This document shows, in pieces, positions 62,190 through 64,000 of a DNA stretch of 64,000 nt. The translations under genes were made by a program, and so were the position numbers. Position 1 is the first letter of the stretch, and each line of letters starts with the position of its first letter. The stretch covers positions 1,860,001 to 1,924,000 of the forward strand of contig CAWAGG010000006.1 of assembly GCA_963781595.1 (NCBI GenBank), read 5' to 3'. Under the pieces are notes generated by a model. The model did not search any database. It saw only the letters and a program-made list of their open reading frames with translations, and was not told where the DNA came from. Source of the DNA: JBEDUK01 sp963781595. Its GTDB lineage: Bacteria > Actinomycetota > UBA4738.

Positions 62190-62470
62190 CGGTTCCTCCT
62201 CGGTCCCTGGAGCCTGATGAAAAGCCAGGTCAGGAATACGAAGAAGATCACAGCCCAGAGCAGGACCAGCAGGTCGCGTGTCGAGGGGCCCGTGCGCAGC
62301 GCGAAGAACGACATGAGTCGGTCCGGCACGAAGAGGAACCCGGCAGTGGCGAGCGCGAGCACCAACGCGCTCTTCCATACGGCCGTCCACCAGGGATCGC
62401 CGATGTCGCCCCTGCCGACCGAACCACGTTGCGCCGCGTCCGTACCGATGTCCGGATCGCTCACACTCAC
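62186..62470 (-). CDS. small two-helix membrane protein, first gene of the b6-type operon
   Basis: 94 aa (GTG 62470; GTG 62464 is also possible). A polar head is followed by two membrane helices (WKSALVLALATAGFLFVP and LLVLLWAVIFFVFLTWLFI) and a basic tail. AGGGAGG lies 4 nt before GTG 62470 and 10 nt before GTG 62464. The coupling to the flavoprotein (GTGA overlap) suggests that it anchors that protein to the membrane or is an accessory subunit of the complex. No family is recognised. Confidence 0.7.
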   Translation of the reverse strand: MSVSDPDIGTDAAQRGSVGRGDIGDPWWTAVWKSALVLALATAGFLFVPDRLMSFFALRTGPSTRDLLVLLWAVIFFVFLTWLFIRLQGPRRNR

Positions 62471-62524
62471 CGCGCCTCCCTGGCCCGCCGGTCGGCTCAC
62501 ATTACTCCGTGGTCGGGCCCCGCC

Positions 62525-62586
62525 CCCGCCGCACACCGGGCCTGAAGGCCCACGTTTCGCCGGGCCGTCAGGCCCTTGTGGCGGGG
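62525..62586. other. long imperfect hairpin between divergent promoters
   Basis: An inner stem of 14 bp (62538-62551 with 62562-62575, one mismatch) is extended by a partly paired outer stem (62525-62537 with 62576-62586). It lies between the b6-type operon and the ArsR gene. It could end stray transcripts or fold in an operon leader. Confidence 0.45.
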
Positions 62587-62614
62587 TTCGGCGCGCGTCC
62601 GATCCGCTCGTTCC

Positions 62615-62644
62615 TTGACATGTGACCGTGGGGTCACATATCAT
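62615..62644 (+). promoter_or_regulatory. arsR-type promoter with a palindromic operator in its spacer
   Basis: TTGACA (62615-62620), an 18-nt spacer and TATCAT (62639-62644) form a near-consensus promoter. The spacer is filled by ATGTGACC-N4-GGTCACAT (62620-62639), an ideal autorepressor site. Confidence 0.75.
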
Positions 62645-62653
62645 GCGCGGGTC

Positions 62654-63454
62654 ATGGACGATCCGGTTTTCAGGGCACTCGGCGACCCGACCCGGCGGGG
62701 GATCCTCGACCGCCTGTTCGAGCGGGACGGGCAGAGCCTGAGCGAACTCGAGCGTCGCTTCGACATGACCAGGTTCGGCGTGATGAAGCACCTGAAGGTG
62801 CTGGAGGACGCCGGCCTGGTGGTGGCCCGGAAGGTCGGGAGGGAGAAGCTCCACTACCTCAACCCCGTGCCGATCCGGGAGATCGCCGATCGGTGGATCG
62901 GCAAGTTCGCGGAGGGGACGACCGCGGCGCTCCTGGCTCTGCGAGCGACGGTGCAGGACACGGACGAGGAGGCGAGCGACATGGCAACGGGAGCGGAGGC
63001 GAAGCCGAGGCACGTGTTCATGGTCTTCATCAAGGCGGAGCCCGACCGCGTGTGGGAGGCGATCACGCGTTCGGACTTCACCGTGCAGTACTACTTCGCG
63101 AGCACCGTCGAATCGGACTGGCAGCCCGGATCGCCGTACACGTACGCGATCGAGGGCGAACCGGCGATCGTGGGGAAGGTCCTGGAATCCGACCCACCCC
63201 GCAGGCTGGTGTGCACCTTCGATGCTCGGTGGGACGAGCACGTCACTGCCGACCCGCCGTCGCGCATCTCGTGGGAGATCGAGGAAGCCGGGTCTGGGGT
63301 CTCCCAGCTGACGGTCGTGCACGACGGGTTCGAGGCGGAGGGTGCCACGTTCGGCCAGATCGGCGGCGGGATGCCGCTCATCCTGAGCGGCCTGAAGACG
63401 CTGCTGGAGACCGGCGCGCCGTTGATGCCGGCACCGGCCGCGGCGAACGCCTGA
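62654..63454 (+). CDS. ArsR-type regulator fused to an SRPBCC (AHSA1) domain
   Basis: 266 aa. Residues 1-95 form an ArsR winged helix (FRALGDPTRRGILDRLFE, then RFDMTRFGVMKHLKVLEDAG). No metal-binding Cys cluster is present, so it is not a typical metal sensor. Residues ~115-260 form an SRPBCC/AHSA1 domain (RVWEAITRSDFTVQYYF and the C-terminal helix GGGMPLILSGLKTLLETG), a hydrophobic-ligand pocket that may be the sensor. ATG 62654 lies 9 nt after TATCAT. The palindrome in the promoter spacer implies self-repression. Confidence 0.88.
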   Translation: MDDPVFRALGDPTRRGILDRLFERDGQSLSELERRFDMTRFGVMKHLKVLEDAGLVVARKVGREKLHYLNPVPIREIADRWIGKFAEGTTAALLALRATVQDTDEEASDMATGAEAKPRHVFMVFIKAEPDRVWEAITRSDFTVQYYFASTVESDWQPGSPYTYAIEGEPAIVGKVLESDPPRRLVCTFDARWDEHVTADPPSRISWEIEEAGSGVSQLTVVHDGFEAEGATFGQIGGGMPLILSGLKTLLETGAPLMPAPAAANA

Positions 63455-63483
63455 TCGGCGCAGGGGGAGCGCGAGGGCGGTAC

Positions 63484-63513
63484 GAGGGCGGGGGCCGGTC
63501 GGTTCCCGCCCTC
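63484..63513 (+). terminator. hairpin terminator after the ArsR-SRPBCC gene
   Basis: gagggcggg (63484-63492) pairs perfectly with cccgccctc (63505-63513) around a 12-nt loop, about 30 nt after the stop codon. Confidence 0.6.
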
Positions 63514-63542
63514 CTCCCATCCGGGCCTGCGAGGATAGGCCG

Positions 63543-64000
63543 GTGGATCGGAACGGGTTCGCTGCGCTGATCGCCGGGGGTCCCCTTCTCTGCGACGGCG
63601 GGATGGGGACCTCTCTGGTCGCACGCGGCGTCGCGCCCGACGCGTGCTTCGAGCTGAGGAACGCCCGTTCTCCGGAAGTGGTCGGTGCGGTCCACCGGGA
63701 CTTCGTCTCCGCCGGTGCCCGGCTGGTGGTGACGAACACGTTCGGCGCGAACCGGTTCGGGCTCGCACGGTTCGGCCTCGCCGATCGCGTCGGCGAGCTC
63801 AACCGGCTCGGCGTCGGGATCGCGCGAAGGAGCGGGGCGATCGTCGCCGGTTCGGTCGGGCCCCTCCGGGTCCGACTCGCGCCCTTCGGGCGGGTGCGTC
63901 CGGAGGAGGCGTTCGAGGCCTTCGCCGAACAGATCTCGGCGCTGGCCGAGGCCGGGGCCGATCTGCTGGCCGTGGAGACCCAGACGGACCTGGCGGAGGT
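63543..64000 (+). CDS. homocysteine S-methyltransferase family protein, cut by the right edge
   Basis: The first ~152 residues of a homocysteine methyltransferase-type TIM barrel: LLCDGGMGTSLVARG at the N-terminus, VVTNTFGANRFGL and GSVGPLRV follow, and EAGADLLAVETQTDL ends the visible part. The zinc Cys ligands lie beyond the edge, so activity cannot be judged. It may be a stand-alone BHMT-like enzyme or the N-terminal domain of MetH or of a fusion with methylenetetrahydrofolate reductase. The start is GTG 63543; no clear RBS precedes it. Confidence 0.85.
   Translation, partial: MDRNGFAALIAGGPLLCDGGMGTSLVARGVAPDACFELRNARSPEVVGAVHRDFVSAGARLVVTNTFGANRFGLARFGLADRVGELNRLGVGIARRSGAIVAGSVGPLRVRLAPFGRVRPEEAFEAFAEQISALAEAGADLLAVETQTDLAE

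Overview
The window is very GC-rich and gene-dense. Three things point to an actinobacterium: a mycothiol-type maleylpyruvate isomerase-family enzyme, an F420/deazaflavin-type nitroreductase, and many genes with a TANNNT box 6-9 nt before the start codon (a leaderless promoter). A deep-branching uncultured actinobacterial lineage, or a Chloroflexota neighbour, fits best. The sequence alone does not fix genus or class.

Layout. 0-19 kb is ordinary chromosome: ABC ATPase (cut by the left edge), pirin, alpha/beta hydrolase, a frameshifted phosphoesterase, a stand-alone TOPRIM protein, a PAS protein without a kinase domain, small Zn-ribbon and AT-hook proteins, a Tat-exported berberine-bridge-type oxidase, treY, an OBG-like GTPase and a histidine kinase. 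20-27 kb encodes three consecutive exported proteins (DUF1996 plus Ig-like repeats, an SBBP beta-propeller, a Kelch propeller). 27.3-35.9 kb is a decayed genomic island in a tRNA-Val(TAC) gene. It is bounded by a perfect 34-bp direct repeat and has a third, degraded copy inside. It holds broken genes, IS21, IS3 and IS630 debris, an intact permease and an ABC exporter. 36-48.5 kb carries a secreted protein, a 1281-aa cyclase-cyclase-ATPase-TPR protein resembling animal soluble adenylyl cyclase, several gene remnants, and an SDR/nitroreductase/TetR/ABC cluster.

48.6-53.2 kb is a run of recognisable genes (AAA-LuxR regulator, DsrE, NTF2-TusA, Zn-ribbon ATPase) broken by many small indels. This is either a decaying locus or a patch of poor sequence. 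53.5-55.8 kb has a second secreted Kelch protein and an acetylpolyamine-amidohydrolase/HDAC-type enzyme.

55.8-62.5 kb is the most coherent system. Seven minus-strand genes, mostly overlapping by 1-8 nt, encode a small membrane protein, a GltD-like flavoprotein with a C-terminal ferredoxin domain, cytochrome b6, subunit IV, a Rieske protein, a membrane-anchored monohaem cytochrome c, and a lipoprotein of five tandem cupredoxin domains in order A-B-B-B-A. This looks like a menaquinol-oxidising b6-type complex with its own multi-copper electron carrier and a dedicated flavin/Fe-S partner. The right end has an autoregulated ArsR-SRPBCC fusion and the start of a homocysteine methyltransferase gene.
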